Of a stretch of DNA of 64,000 nucleotides, positions 36,201 to 47,149 are shown one piece after another (position 1 is the first letter of the stretch; the number at the start of each line of letters is the position of its first letter). Location of the stretch: positions 1 through 64,000 of the forward strand of contig JAIUCV010000582.1 of the NCBI GenBank assembly GCA_026724425.1, in the 5' to 3' direction. Below the pieces are notes generated by a model that ran no database searches, had not been told where the DNA came from, and was given only the letters and a program-made list of their open reading frames with translations. The DNA comes from Erythrophleum ivorense (taxonomy: Eukaryota > Streptophyta > Magnoliopsida > Fabales > Fabaceae). The position numbers and the translations under genes were made by a program.

Positions 36201-39200
36201 ATGGAGCCTAATGCCACCCCCACCACCACCACCACCAGTACTGTGCACTCCCATTGCCTCCAAATAAGCATGGAAGAAACACACAAGGTTGTGCTACCAC
36301 CCCGCAGGACCACCCTTCAGAAGCTTAGGGCGAAGCTCAAAGAAACGTTCTTCCCTGATGACCCTCTTCGCCAATTCAAGGGTCAGCCATTGAAGAAGAA
36401 GCTTGTCCTTGGAGCCCAGTATTTCTTCCCTATTCTTCAATGGGGTCCTAATTACAGCCTCACTCTCTTCAAATCTGACATTGTTTCTGGCCTCACCATT
36501 GCTAGCTTAGCCATCCCTCAGGTCAGTGACACTAATACTAACACCTTACAGTTTTAGTCCTCCATGTGTCTGCTTATTTTTGGCCTCTGCTATATACTCA
36601 GGGAATCAGTTATGCTAAGCTAGCAAGCCTTCCTCCAATTGTGGGACTCTGTGAGTGTTATGGATATTGATTTTCTGGGATTAATCATGTATGCAAATTT
36701 TGTGTTAAGCTTCTATGTGTTTGGTTTTTGCATATATTTCAGATTCTAGTTTTGTGCCTCCTCTGGTTTATGCTGTTCTGGGAAGCTCAAGGGACCTAGC
36801 GGTTGGACCTGTGTCTATTGCTTCTCTTGTGCTGGGGTCGATGCTGAGGCAGGAAGTGTCCCCAGCTGGTGACCCTGTTCTGTTTCTTCAGCTAGCCTTC
36901 ACTTCTACCTTCTTTGCCGGTCTCTTTCAAGGCTCTCTTGGAATTCTAAGGTTAATTTTTTAATCACTTAATTCACTTCCATAATTTTCGTGTTTTTTTT
37001 TTCAAAGAGAATTTTAGGAATTTTTCCCATAAGGTGATTAATACTTTATTATTATTATTATTTAATGATTTGCAGGCTAGGTTTCATCATTGACTTTTTA
37101 TCAAAGGCCATCCTTATTGGGTTTATGGCTGGAGCTGCCATTATTGTGTCTCTACAGCAACTAAAGAGCCTCCTGGGAATCACACACTTCACTACACAGA
37201 TGGGCCTAATCCCTGTCATAACCTCAGTTTTTCACAATACCCATGAGGTGGTCTTTTCTCTCTGTAGTCTCTACTACCCACTCATTCCATTCCATTCATT
37301 ACTCATAAAACAGTATGACATCCATGTAAAAATGTGCGCAAGTCAGCTTTCAGCCTACCTCTATATAAGCCAAACGTATCCCATCAATGTCCGACACCAA
37401 AGTGGTTCATTTTTTTAACAGTAAAACAGAGTTTTGCAGGGTCACTCCTTTTTGCAACCCCAAATCTTCCCCTTTTTTTTAATTATATTTCATTTTTCAG
37501 TATAATAATCCTTTTTACAGTGTTCCTCTGTAGAAGAAACTTTCATTTGCTACCAAAACATTTTGTTCTCTGCATTTCTAAAAATTGTTACTTGACGGAT
37601 TTTGTGCAGTGGTCCTGGCAAACAATAGTGATGGGGTTTTGTTTCTTGGCGTCGCTCCTTCTGGCAAGACACGTTGTATGTTATTCCCCTCTGGTACTTT
37701 TTGTTTGCGAGCAAGCATTACCCATTTTGGCTTTTCCCTTTGGATATTGAACTCTGCATCGAAAACTGCTTATAAAGGACAAGGCCATTATGACAATATT
37801 AAAATGGTGACAATCTCCATTTTCACCTGCGTCAATGATCAAACACCTGATGGCCCTTAGGAACCTACAAATCTCATACACAGTGCATTCACACATGCAT
37901 GTATTGAACAGTACGTCTCCGTTATTTCCTGGCCTGAACCTGTACGTGCTTTATTTTTCCAACTTGAAAGGGTCAAGAGTGGGATGAAATTCGTTCTTAA
38001 AATTTTTTTAAAAAGGATTTTTATATATTTAGTGTACAAATAATAAATATCTCAGACTTAAATTATATAAATATAATATTTTACATGTTAGATTTGCATT
38101 GCTCGAACCTAAGTATGCATCCCTTTTTTTTGAAAGAAAATATGCATAATTAGTAATTTGGTATACCTATATTTTTTTCTTTAAAATTTGTATTTTAATT
38201 CGTACCGCTTTTTATATTATAATATATGTAACTAATAATTTTGTTTAAACTTTATTTATGAAACTCGAATAAAATTATGTATATTAATTAATTAATTAAT
38301 AATAATAATAATGACATTGACCAGCTTTTAAAATACCTTCTTGATTTTACTTTTAGAAGAATTTTTTTTTTTTAAGTATACTCCCCTGACTTTATTCAAA
38401 GAAAAACTGAAAAAGGGACAATTTCAGGATTCAAAAAGAAACCATCCAGATTTACATAAATTTCGCAGCAACACAAGGAGTCCCAAAAGGAAAGAAAACA
38501 TGGCAACTGTGAGACTAATTGGCCTAATTAAATTCTCCACTTCACTTTGGTGGGGTTGAAGTTGGATTCTATATTTAATTTCCCGTGAGGGAACATTGGA
38601 ATCCCTGTTTTGGTTTCATCTTTCTTTTCTTTTTTACCTGTAAAGGAATGAACAAATAAAGCAGAAGAAAATAAAGATAGAAACAAATTTGACACCAAAA
38701 TTTAAAGAGAATTTCACTTTAGCCTAATACCCTTTCCCACAATACTGAATCTTAATTGTTCTTGACTAGATTTGGTTTCCACCCCTCCTCCAAAACACAA
38801 CAAAAGAAACAAAAGTCTTTGTTTAAACAAAATTCATGCAATCATACAAATGCCAATGATTCTTTGGGACTTCAAGAAATCTTATGTGCTTGAAATATGC
38901 AGGTGTTAAAGTTGCTAAATATTGGCCCAAATTAAAGAGGACTTGCATATATCTAGATGTCTATTTCTAATATCTATGCAGTGCCTGTTTGCTCAAAATA
39001 TTGAGCCAAACTTTTAATATCATAGGATAGAAGTAATTCATATCCCTTGGTATTCATATGTGTAGAGCATGAGGAAGCCAAAGCTTTTCTGGGTCTCAGC
39101 CGGAGCTCCTCTTGTGTCTGTGATAATCTCTACCCTTCTGGTTTTTGCAATGAAGGCTCAGCATCATGGCATCAGTGTTGTATGTCCCTTGTCCAAACTG

Positions 39201-42200
39201 CTTCATTATTTGCTTCAGTAATTGCTGTTATTTTTTTGGCCAGATATCGCTTTCAGCTTTCTACTAAACAGATGTGCTGCTGGTGTGTTTGTTAGATTGG
39301 AAAATTGCAAGAAGGTCTAAATCCTCCTTCATGGAACATGCTGCGCTTTCATGGAACTCATCTGGGTCTAGTAATCAAAACTGGGCTTATCACTGGCATT
39401 TTATCCCTCACTGTAGGTTTTACTTTTTCTCTCTTTCCTTTTCTAATTTTTTGTTTCTTTGTACGTTAAATTACCTTATTGATTCCTATATTTTCACTCT
39501 ATTTTCAATTTGATTTTATAATCTAAAATTTTGTAATTGTATTCATGTAGTTTTAAAAATTTTTAATTTAATTCTTATGGTTAAGTTTCTATTAATATAC
39601 TGTTAAGCTTTATTGATCTAATTTATAATATACTATTCTGATAATCTAATTAGGCATAATTTAAGCCAACTCAATTAAGTCACTTAACATAGATTATATT
39701 ACATGTCATGCACATAAGATTATTTCACTTTATTATTTGTATTTATCTTGTTTGTTGGTATAAATAATGCGTATTTAAAATGTCAAGATGACATATAATT
39801 ACTTATATTAATGAAATTTAATAAGGCATAGACAGTTAACAATAAAGACTAAATTAACATTCTTCAAAACTATAAGAACCTAATCACAAAATTTTAAACT
39901 ACTAGGACCAATAGAATATTTTTTTAAAAATATTTTTATAGAAGAAGACACGTATCAATAGCAGATACTTATTATAATACTATGAATGTGTACCATTACA
40001 CATTGTTGCATTCATATTGTATCTTTAGCATTCTATGTTGCGTATTAAACTTGAAAAAGAGAGAAAAGGATTGATTCTTAATGAATATTACGGGACTTTC
40101 TCAAACAGGAAGGTATTGCAGTAGGAAGGACTTTTGCAGCTCTCAAGAACTACAAAGTGGATGGAAATAAGGAAATGATGGCAATCGGCTTCATGAATGT
40201 GGTTGGCTCCTTCACTTCTTGCTATGTTACAACAGGTGCATGTCCAATGCCTAAAAAGTAAAAACCTTCCAAAAAATATTTCCTAAAGAAGAATAAATAT
40301 GTATGACGGATTGGTGTTAGACACATATTTACCCTTAAGAGATTTCTGGAACTGGCACAACATAAAACATGATAAAATTTAAAGTGTCTATTTGTAATTT
40401 AGAAGGTCATATGGCGTCTAATGCAGTTTTTAACATGTTTCAGACATGAACATAAATTTTTCTTTTTGAAGTATCCATGCCTCATAATTTACCCAATTTA
40501 ACTATGAATTTCAGGTGCTTTCTCTAGATCAGCAGTTAATCACAATGCAGGAGCAAAAACAGCAGTGTCAAATATAGTAATGTCTGTAACAGTTATGGTG
40601 ACACTCCTGTTTCTTATGCCATTGTTTCAATACACTCCAAATGTTGTACTAGGCGCAATCATAGTCACAGCAGTAATTGGCCTCATTGATATCCCTGCTG
40701 CTCATCACATCTGGAAGATAGACAAATATGATTTTATTGTAATGCTGACTGCATTCTTGGGTGTCATTTTTATCTCTGTTGAGAAGGGCCTTGCTCTTGC
40801 AGTAAGTACATGTTTCACTATTTTTTACTTATAAGGCTTGTCTTGGCAACAGCATCATTATGGGTTTTTCTCTACATATGATGTCTACAATAATTGAATT
40901 ACTCTTGACAAAGGCCTTAAATCTTAATTATTCTCTTTACACTCATATGCTTTGTGGCATTTGGCCAACGTGATCCCAATTCTTTTGATTAAGTCACATT
41001 TACGCATCACTTAGACAAGGGACAAACTAAAATCTGGAAAAAAAAAAAAACTTTTTGATTGGAACTTTTGTGCACCCTTCTTCACAACTAGGATTTAAAA
41101 AAAAAATTCTTAGGCCAACTCAGCTTAGTTCAGGTGGTTGGGGCTGGTAGAACAGAGGTCTTAGGTTTAAATTGTGGTTTCAACTTCCCAGTGTGCCAAG
41201 AACAAGAGAGTTAGCAATTCTAGAAGGTTTTTTATCTTTATTTTCCTTAAAATGACATGGGGGTGATCATCATGCTGCTGATCAGGTTGGGTTGTCAATT
41301 TTCAAGATCCTCCTGCAAGTTACAAGGCCTAAGACAGTAATGTTGGGGAACATACCAGGTACAAGCATATATCGAAATCTTGATCATTATAAGGAAGCTG
41401 TAAAATTGCCTGGTTTTCTCATTTTAAGCATTGAGGCGCCCATCAACTTTGCAAACATCACATATCTCAACGAGAGGTTGGATTTTAACTTCACAAATTG
41501 TCAATTTTATCAATGACTAATTGTTGTTTCCTCTATTACTAAATTACTAGCACTTGTTATATTCAGGATTTTACGATGGATAGAAGAATATGAAGAGGAA
41601 GAAAACATAAAGCAAAACTCAAGCCTTCGATTTGTGATTCTGGAAATGTCCGGTAACTTAATTAGTTTTGAAACATTGAAGTTGGAATTTTGGTAGTTCG
41701 CTATTTTTGTTTCCTGTCAACCGTGTTTAACGCAAAAATAAAGCATATAAGACAAAACTTTTCCGTATGAATTCTATATTTGGATTGTTGAAGAGATTGA
41801 ACTTGTGGTTTATAAAGCATGGATACCTTAAAAATAGAATTACATCCTATTAGATAAGTGTCTGATAATACTTTCTATTTCATCGTGTTACAGTGTTTGT
41901 ATTATATATGTTGATTCTTGCATCCATTCTTCTTAACCTGGGGTGCATTGATTGAAGAATGCTAATTCAAGCATATTAAAGAGTATATTTGGTCAACCTT
42001 CTTAGTATATTCAAATTAAAGGAGCACTAATCCACTGAAGAGAAATATTATATACTAAATATATATGATCTTGGAACCTTTCAGCTGTGAGTAACGTAGA
42101 CACAAGCGGAGTCTCACTTTTTAGGGAATTGAAACAAGCAATGGAAAAGAAGGGCGTTGAGGCAAGAATGCTAAACTCTTATACACTTAGTGGTTTGTTT

Positions 42201-42387
42201 ACTTACTTTGACAGAAAGTGCTCAAATATCAACTGTGACTAAATGGTGTGGGTTGTGACAGCTTGTGTTGGTGAATCCTCTGGCTGAGGTTATGGAAAAG
42301 TTGAAAAAAGCAGATGAAGCCAATGACTTTATAAGAGCAGATAACCTTTACTTGACAGTTGGAGAGGCTGTGGCCTCACTTTCATGA
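36201..42387 (+). CDS. SULTR3: Sulfate transporter, SULTR3 group (SULTR3;3-like), 13 exons
   Basis: An SLC26/SulP anion transporter with a cytosolic STAS domain; plant SULTR3 members move sulfate, and some are linked to plastid sulfate uptake or phosphate/phytate distribution. Exons: 36201-36521, 36602-36650, 36743-36950, 37076-37247, 37610-37675, 39066-39179, 39296-39412, 40109-40235, 40515-40801, 41286-41476, 41567-41652, 42085-42161, 42262-42387. Every phase agrees and the product is 646 aa, the usual length. It shows KETFFPDDPLRQFKG near residues 47-61, the SulP signature region (SSFVPPLVYAVLGSSRDLAVG, about 125-145), about ten to twelve membrane spans, and a STAS domain from about residue 500 with SNVDTSGVSLFREL near 582-595. 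The start MEPNA was preferred over an in-frame upstream ATG (36093) and a later MEETHKV because relatives begin similarly, from memory. Intron 12 has a GC donor. Subgroup (3;3 versus 3;4) is inferred, not proven. Confidence 0.92.
41107..41215 (+). mobile_element. Possible tRNA-derived SINE fragment in a SULTR3 intron
   Basis: CAGCTTAGTTCAGGTGG resembles a polymerase III A box (TRGCNNARYNGG) and, about 35 bp later, AGGTTTAAATTGT resembles a decayed B box (GGTTCRANTCC). The order and spacing fit a tRNA-related SINE head. It lies in the intron between exons 9 and 10 of the sulfate transporter. No flanking duplication or full tRNA fold was established. Confidence 0.35.
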
Positions 42388-43168
42388 ACAATGAAGGGCC
42401 AATCATCAAATTTGGAAGAAGGGGCACAAGCAATTGTGCCTCACCTCTAATAAATTATACAAGCAAGATTGCAGACTAAATCAGCAAAAGTAAGATGAAG
42501 AAGAAGCTGCAAGTAGAGAATAGAGTAGGTATAAAATGGAGCAACACTGTAAATTTCTGTAGTCTGAATGATTTGATATTATAAGGAGCCTTACTGTGAA
42601 AGGGAGATGTACTTTGTCATGTGTGCCTCTGCTTGCTTGTAGATGAGGTACGTGGGGATGGGGCGGATTTATAATTGAATAATAAAAAGTTAATCGGTTT
42701 ACAATAAAAAATTAAATAAATCAATATTTACCTTGTAAAAATTTAAGATAAGAGAGGGAGAATTGAAAAGGGAAGACAGAAAATTAATTTTTTAGTGGAA
42801 TATCACAATCTTATTCACAAAGATAAATGTACATTGAGTCAAGCTATCTTTTCAATACTAATGTTGTTCATTAGATTTTAAATTTTTTAAAAAATTTTAT
42901 TATAAAATTTTTGTAACTTTTGGGAAAAGAAAAAAAGAAAAAATAGTTGAAAAGAGAAGTACTCTATACATATTTTTATTCTTTCTGTCACTTCTTTTCA
43001 AAATTTAAAAAATTTTATAATAAAAAATTGTAAAACATCGTTATCTAACGTTTCCTTTCCTTTCCTTTCCTTTCTTTTAACCACCTCTTCACGCACACAC
43101 TCCTTACCGATCACACTGTTTCGAAAATGCAGGCCATCAATGCTCAAAGCAAAGTTTATTTTAATTAA

Positions 43169-43718
43169 GTCAAAATCAGTTTTTTGTCTCTCAACTTTGT
43201 AGAAGTTTTCAATTTTATCCCTTATCTTTGTTTCGTTCTAATCTTGTTCCTTTTCTTTAATAACTGATTCAATTTTTTCCCTTGCCCAATGCTGTCTGCA
43301 TCATTAACAGTATGATCATACTTGGAGCTCATGAGGAAATAATTACACTACATCAATGCTAATTAGGCCATGCTGATGTGAATCTACAACGAATTTGAAC
43401 TCCTACGGGAAATTTCGAAGCTAAGGAAACGAACGACAGCTCCAATGTTTGCTTGATTTGGGGGCTTGTGAGCTTGTGGGATTACAGCAACCAAATCGCA
43501 CGTTTTGGTTGTCTAGAAATCCACATCAACATGGCCTAATCTTTATGTCCCCGGGCTCCCAAGTACGATTACACCTTTAATGATGCAAGTGACGTCGGGC
43601 AAGGGAAAGAGATTGAACCAGGTAGTAAAAATCAGCGACAAAATTGGAACCAAAAGAAAGATAAGGGATAAATTTGAAACTTCCTGAAAAGTCAAGAGAC
43701 AAAGAGTTAATTATGGTC
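43169..43718. mobile_element. Foldback Mutator-like miniature element with long inverted arms
   Basis: The left arm (43169 to about 43392) and right arm (about 43513-43718) are imperfect reverse complements over about 200 bp. Examples are TTTTATCCCTTATCTTTGTTT on the left against AAAGATAAGGGATAAATTT on the right, and GGCCATGCTGATGTG against CACATCAACATGGCC. The outermost bases pair as GTCAAAATCAG against the inverted right end GACCATAATTA. Both sides are flanked by TTTTAATTAA (43159-43168 and 43719-43728), a perfect 10-bp candidate target duplication. Long arms and 9-11 bp duplications are typical of Mutator-like elements. The 120-bp centre has no coding capacity. It lies between the SULTR3 and NB-LRR genes, downstream of both. 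Confidence 0.75.
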
Positions 43719-44439
43719 TTTTAATTAAGAAAATGAAAAGTGAGAATGATCTACTCTTGCTCATTTGCTCATAAAAGGTTGGATATTACATTAAGGATTA
43801 ATTTTAACTCAAAATTATAGAACATAAATACGATCTATTTTTAATTGTACCAACAACTTAATATTTTATTAGATTTTTTCTTTTAGATATTTCAGAAAAT
43901 AAAGTAAGAAGAGAGAAAGAAAGAAATAAGTGAAATTTATATTTGTCACGTGAGTCTCATATAAATGAATTTCACTTTTTTCTCTCTTTCTCTCTCCTCA
44001 CTTCAACTGAAGTGAAATATTTCAAGTAATCTCTTCCTCATTTTATTTGGATTTGATCTAACAATAGAAGTTGAGAAATATCTTCATAACATGGCTTTGA
44101 TCAAACCTGAAAATAGATTAAATGAGATATATATGAATTAATATGTACACCATTTGACTGCAATATCAGTCAAGTATATATATACATAATATGTGAAAAC
44201 TCTACGTATAAGCATTATCAAGATGTTAAAAGAAATAAAAAAAATAAAACTCTATATATAATCATAATTATTTTTATAAAAAGAACAAATATTTAAAGAG
44301 GCTTAAAAATTAAAGTGCAAGGTGAGGAAAGGGAGGGATTTGTAAACCTATCCTTATTCACCCCACGCCTTAGCTTTTTCAACAATTCGAACGATAGTTT
44401 CAAACAACCCGTAAGAAATAAGAAATTCTAGAACGCACC

Positions 44440-47025
44440 TTAGTAAACTTGTAGTATATGTTCCCCCAAGATGAACCATTGTATTCTATCATAGAACGCA
44501 GACGACATGCGTAGTGTCACGCTATCATCCAAGGCGTCATAAAGTCCAATCACCTTCAAGCTATGCAACTTCTCAAGACACAAACTAGGATCCTCTTTAA
44601 GTCGAGTACCCACTAACTTCAACACCTTCAAGTTCTCTAGAGTACACACCCAACTTGGAAACTTGTCTAGTTCTCCAACCAAACATAGCCTTTCAAGAAG
44701 TGGAGGTGGGGACCTCATATCTTGTAAATCAAATTTTCCACTTGTATTAAGGGACAGAGAACGCAGATTACTCATTTTAGAGATGGAAGAACACAGAGAA
44801 TTCCAATGATGTTTTTGCAGATTAACCAAACACAGCCTTCTCAATTGGGTCAGCATCCCCAACCCTTTCTCTATTAAGTCACTTTGCTCTTCACTTGGTG
44901 CTTCAACTATGCTTAGCTTCTGTAATGAAACCAGACAACCTATTGCAGATGTTGCTTTGAAACCTTGTACGCGAAATATGTCCAATTTCGTGACATGGGT
45001 TAAGTTGTTGTGGTAATTTTTCCACTTTATTCCACAACTTGCGGTGTCAGGAGGAATACGGGACCCTGATTCGCTATCCTTATATTGGGAGATCAAAAGA
45101 TGACGTAGTTTGTAAAGCTTATATATCTCAGAAGGTAACTCAGTGACACGCGTCAGCTTGAGATCCAAGGTCTCTAGATGATGCAGATTCCCAATAGATG
45201 CAGGAAGACCAGAGATTTTTGTGTTTCTCATGCTCAAATACCTTAAGAGGAACAATTTGGTAATAGATTCAGGAAATACTTCCAGTGGGGTGCCATTCAA
45301 ATCCAACACATTCAGCAGCTTCAAGTTACCACCTCGTAAGTATGACATTGTTAAGGCATGTGTCTGAAACAGAAACAGAGAACGAAGTCGAGACAACCAG
45401 GGGAGCCTAATTTCAGGGACATGTGCATTTCCCTCATGTATGGATAATCTTCGTGCTCTTTCAGGCCAATATCTTGGATTTTCCTTATTGATGATTGATT
45501 CAGCGAAACTTATTTCTCTTGATTTGAGCACAATAGTTTCGTGTACCAAGTCATGGATGCGAAAACTCATGATCCTTCCATCAAGTGTATACTTAGCTAT
45601 TTGTATCAGATTTCTATTGAGAAGCTCGCACAAATAGCTCTCTGCAAGTTCCCCTGTTATCTTATTATCTCCATCTGAGACCCATAATCGAACTAGTCTC
45701 ATGGGCTCGATCAAGTGGTTCTCAGGGAATACACTTAGGAACAGGAAACAGGGCTTAAGATGATGAGGTAAATCGTCAAAGGCCAATGAAAGTATTTTGT
45801 TCAAACGAGATTTAAAGTTTTCTCCTAGCTCAACGTTATTAAGAATACGTTGAACCATGACCCACTCTTCAACTTTGTTCTTGTTTTTAGTACCCAATAG
45901 ACCGCTGAGTACTAAGATGGCAAGAGGAAGCCCTTCACATTTTTCTAACATGGGTTTGCAAATGGCTACTAAATGAGAAGGGCAAAACTGGGAAGAGAAT
46001 GTTTTCTTACAGAATAATTCCCATGAATCACCTTCAGATAAACGTCGCAGGTGAAAGATGTTACCTTGGAAGTCGAAGGTTGCTGTAGCGTATCTTGCCA
46101 CCTCTTCGCTACGAGTTGTGATTAAGATTCTGCTGGCACAATCGTCATTGGGAAATGCGAGTTTCACACAATCCCAATGCTCTTTTTCCCACACGTCATC
46201 AAGGACAATCAAATATCTTGTAGATTGAATCAAACCCTTCACGGCTTCTTTCAATTCATGGCGGTTCATCGTTTGAAATTGAATTCCCTGAGGATCAACA
46301 CTGCAGAGCTGCTGAATCATTTCTTTCAGAAGCTCCTCTTCATTTAACGATTGAGAAATCGTTACAAATGCCATCTTTTTGAAGAAGGTTCTGATGGAAC
46401 CATCATGATAGATTTGATGTGCCAAGGTGGTTTTGCCCATCCCTCCTTCTGCAACAATTGCGAATACTTTATTCATGGTGAAGTCGTCAACCAAGAGGCC
46501 ATCAATTAGAGTCTCTTTGAACTCCCTTGGGCCAACCAGTTGGCTTTCATCCACTATATTATTTAAATTGCTCTGAAACTGATGAGTCATTTTGGTGCTT
46601 TCTGGTACTAAGCTTGAAACATCGTACTTCTTTGGCTTCTCGGATATTCCCCTGATTTTGGCTTTGATGCTTCGCAATTCAAAACCAATTTGGAAGTTAG
46701 TTTTGCAGTTTTTGATGAAGGAACAAGAAAGAGAGTTGTGTGGGCGATCTTCATCCCAACGATGATCGAAAATGTTGAGCAAGAACTCGTCAACGACGTC
46801 TTCGATTTCATAAGCAACATCTCTCACTTTGTTAACCCATGACTCGAGTCTTGGGTCCTCGTACTCTAACTTCTTGTCATCAATGTGTCTTAAGAGGGCC
46901 TTTATGGATTCTACTTCGCGCTTGATACTCATAATGTCTTGTTCAGCTCCTCTCTTCAGATGGAACTCCTCCCTGAGGACTTGGAAGAGCTCATTCAATC
47001 GAAATTCTACAATGGTTTTCGCCAT
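44440..47025 (-). CDS. CC-NB-LRR disease resistance protein (RPM1-like)
   Basis: A single-exon intracellular immune receptor of 861 aa. Residues 1-120 form an Rx-N type coiled coil with the EDVID-like AYEIEDVVDEF at 71-81. The NB-ARC domain shows the P-loop AEGGMGKTT (192-200), kinase-2 LIVLDDVW (272-279), RNBS-B ILITTRSEEVA (300-310), GLPLAI (365-370), RNBS-D CFLFLSVFPE (426-435) and an MHD-like RIHDLVHE (489-496). Leucine-rich repeats fill about 540-840, for example LRYLSMRNTKISGLPASIG and LRHLLIS. Two points are unusual: the first Walker-A glycine is Ala192, and the protein ends with an atypical tail (FILGEHILQVY) at the point where relatives, as I recall them, continue for several tens of residues, so the LRR may be C-terminally shortened. 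The start is the first ATG before the coiled coil. The frame is intact throughout. Confidence 0.95.
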   Translation of the reverse strand: MAKTIVEFRLNELFQVLREEFHLKRGAEQDIMSIKREVESIKALLRHIDDKKLEYEDPRLESWVNKVRDVAYEIEDVVDEFLLNIFDHRWDEDRPHNSLSCSFIKNCKTNFQIGFELRSIKAKIRGISEKPKKYDVSSLVPESTKMTHQFQSNLNNIVDESQLVGPREFKETLIDGLLVDDFTMNKVFAIVAEGGMGKTTLAHQIYHDGSIRTFFKKMAFVTISQSLNEEELLKEMIQQLCSVDPQGIQFQTMNRHELKEAVKGLIQSTRYLIVLDDVWEKEHWDCVKLAFPNDDCASRILITTRSEEVARYATATFDFQGNIFHLRRLSEGDSWELFCKKTFSSQFCPSHLVAICKPMLEKCEGLPLAILVLSGLLGTKNKNKVEEWVMVQRILNNVELGENFKSRLNKILSLAFDDLPHHLKPCFLFLSVFPENHLIEPMRLVRLWVSDGDNKITGELAESYLCELLNRNLIQIAKYTLDGRIMSFRIHDLVHETIVLKSREISFAESIINKENPRYWPERARRLSIHEGNAHVPEIRLPWLSRLRSLFLFQTHALTMSYLRGGNLKLLNVLDLNGTPLEVFPESITKLFLLRYLSMRNTKISGLPASIGNLHHLETLDLKLTRVTELPSEIYKLYKLRHLLISQYKDSESGSRIPPDTASCGIKWKNYHNNLTHVTKLDIFRVQGFKATSAIGCLVSLQKLSIVEAPSEEQSDLIEKGLGMLTQLRRLCLVNLQKHHWNSLCSSISKMSNLRSLSLNTSGKFDLQDMRSPPPLLERLCLVGELDKFPSWVCTLENLKVLKLVGTRLKEDPSLCLEKLHSLKVIGLYDALDDSVTLRMSSAFYDRIQWFILGEHILQVY

Positions 47026-47127
47026 CCTCTTTGACGATTTGTTTCAGAGAGAGGATGCGATTTTAATTTCTAATCAAGTTTTTTTCCTTTGGGCTTACTT
47101 GATGATTTGTTTAGCTTGCCTATTCCT

Positions 47128-47139
47128 ATATATAAACAT
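47128..47139 (-). promoter_or_regulatory. Candidate TATA box of the NB-LRR gene
   Basis: On the gene strand this region reads TTTATATATAGG, about 105 bp before the ATG at 47025, a plausible position for a plant TATA box with a short leader. No other element was identified. Confidence 0.4.
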
Positions 47140-47149
47140 AAATTAATGT

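Noticed and set aside
37334..37860. Overlapping open frames within the sulfate transporter locus
   Set aside because: They are mostly intron sequence; the real exon here is 37610-37675 in a specific frame that continues the protein.
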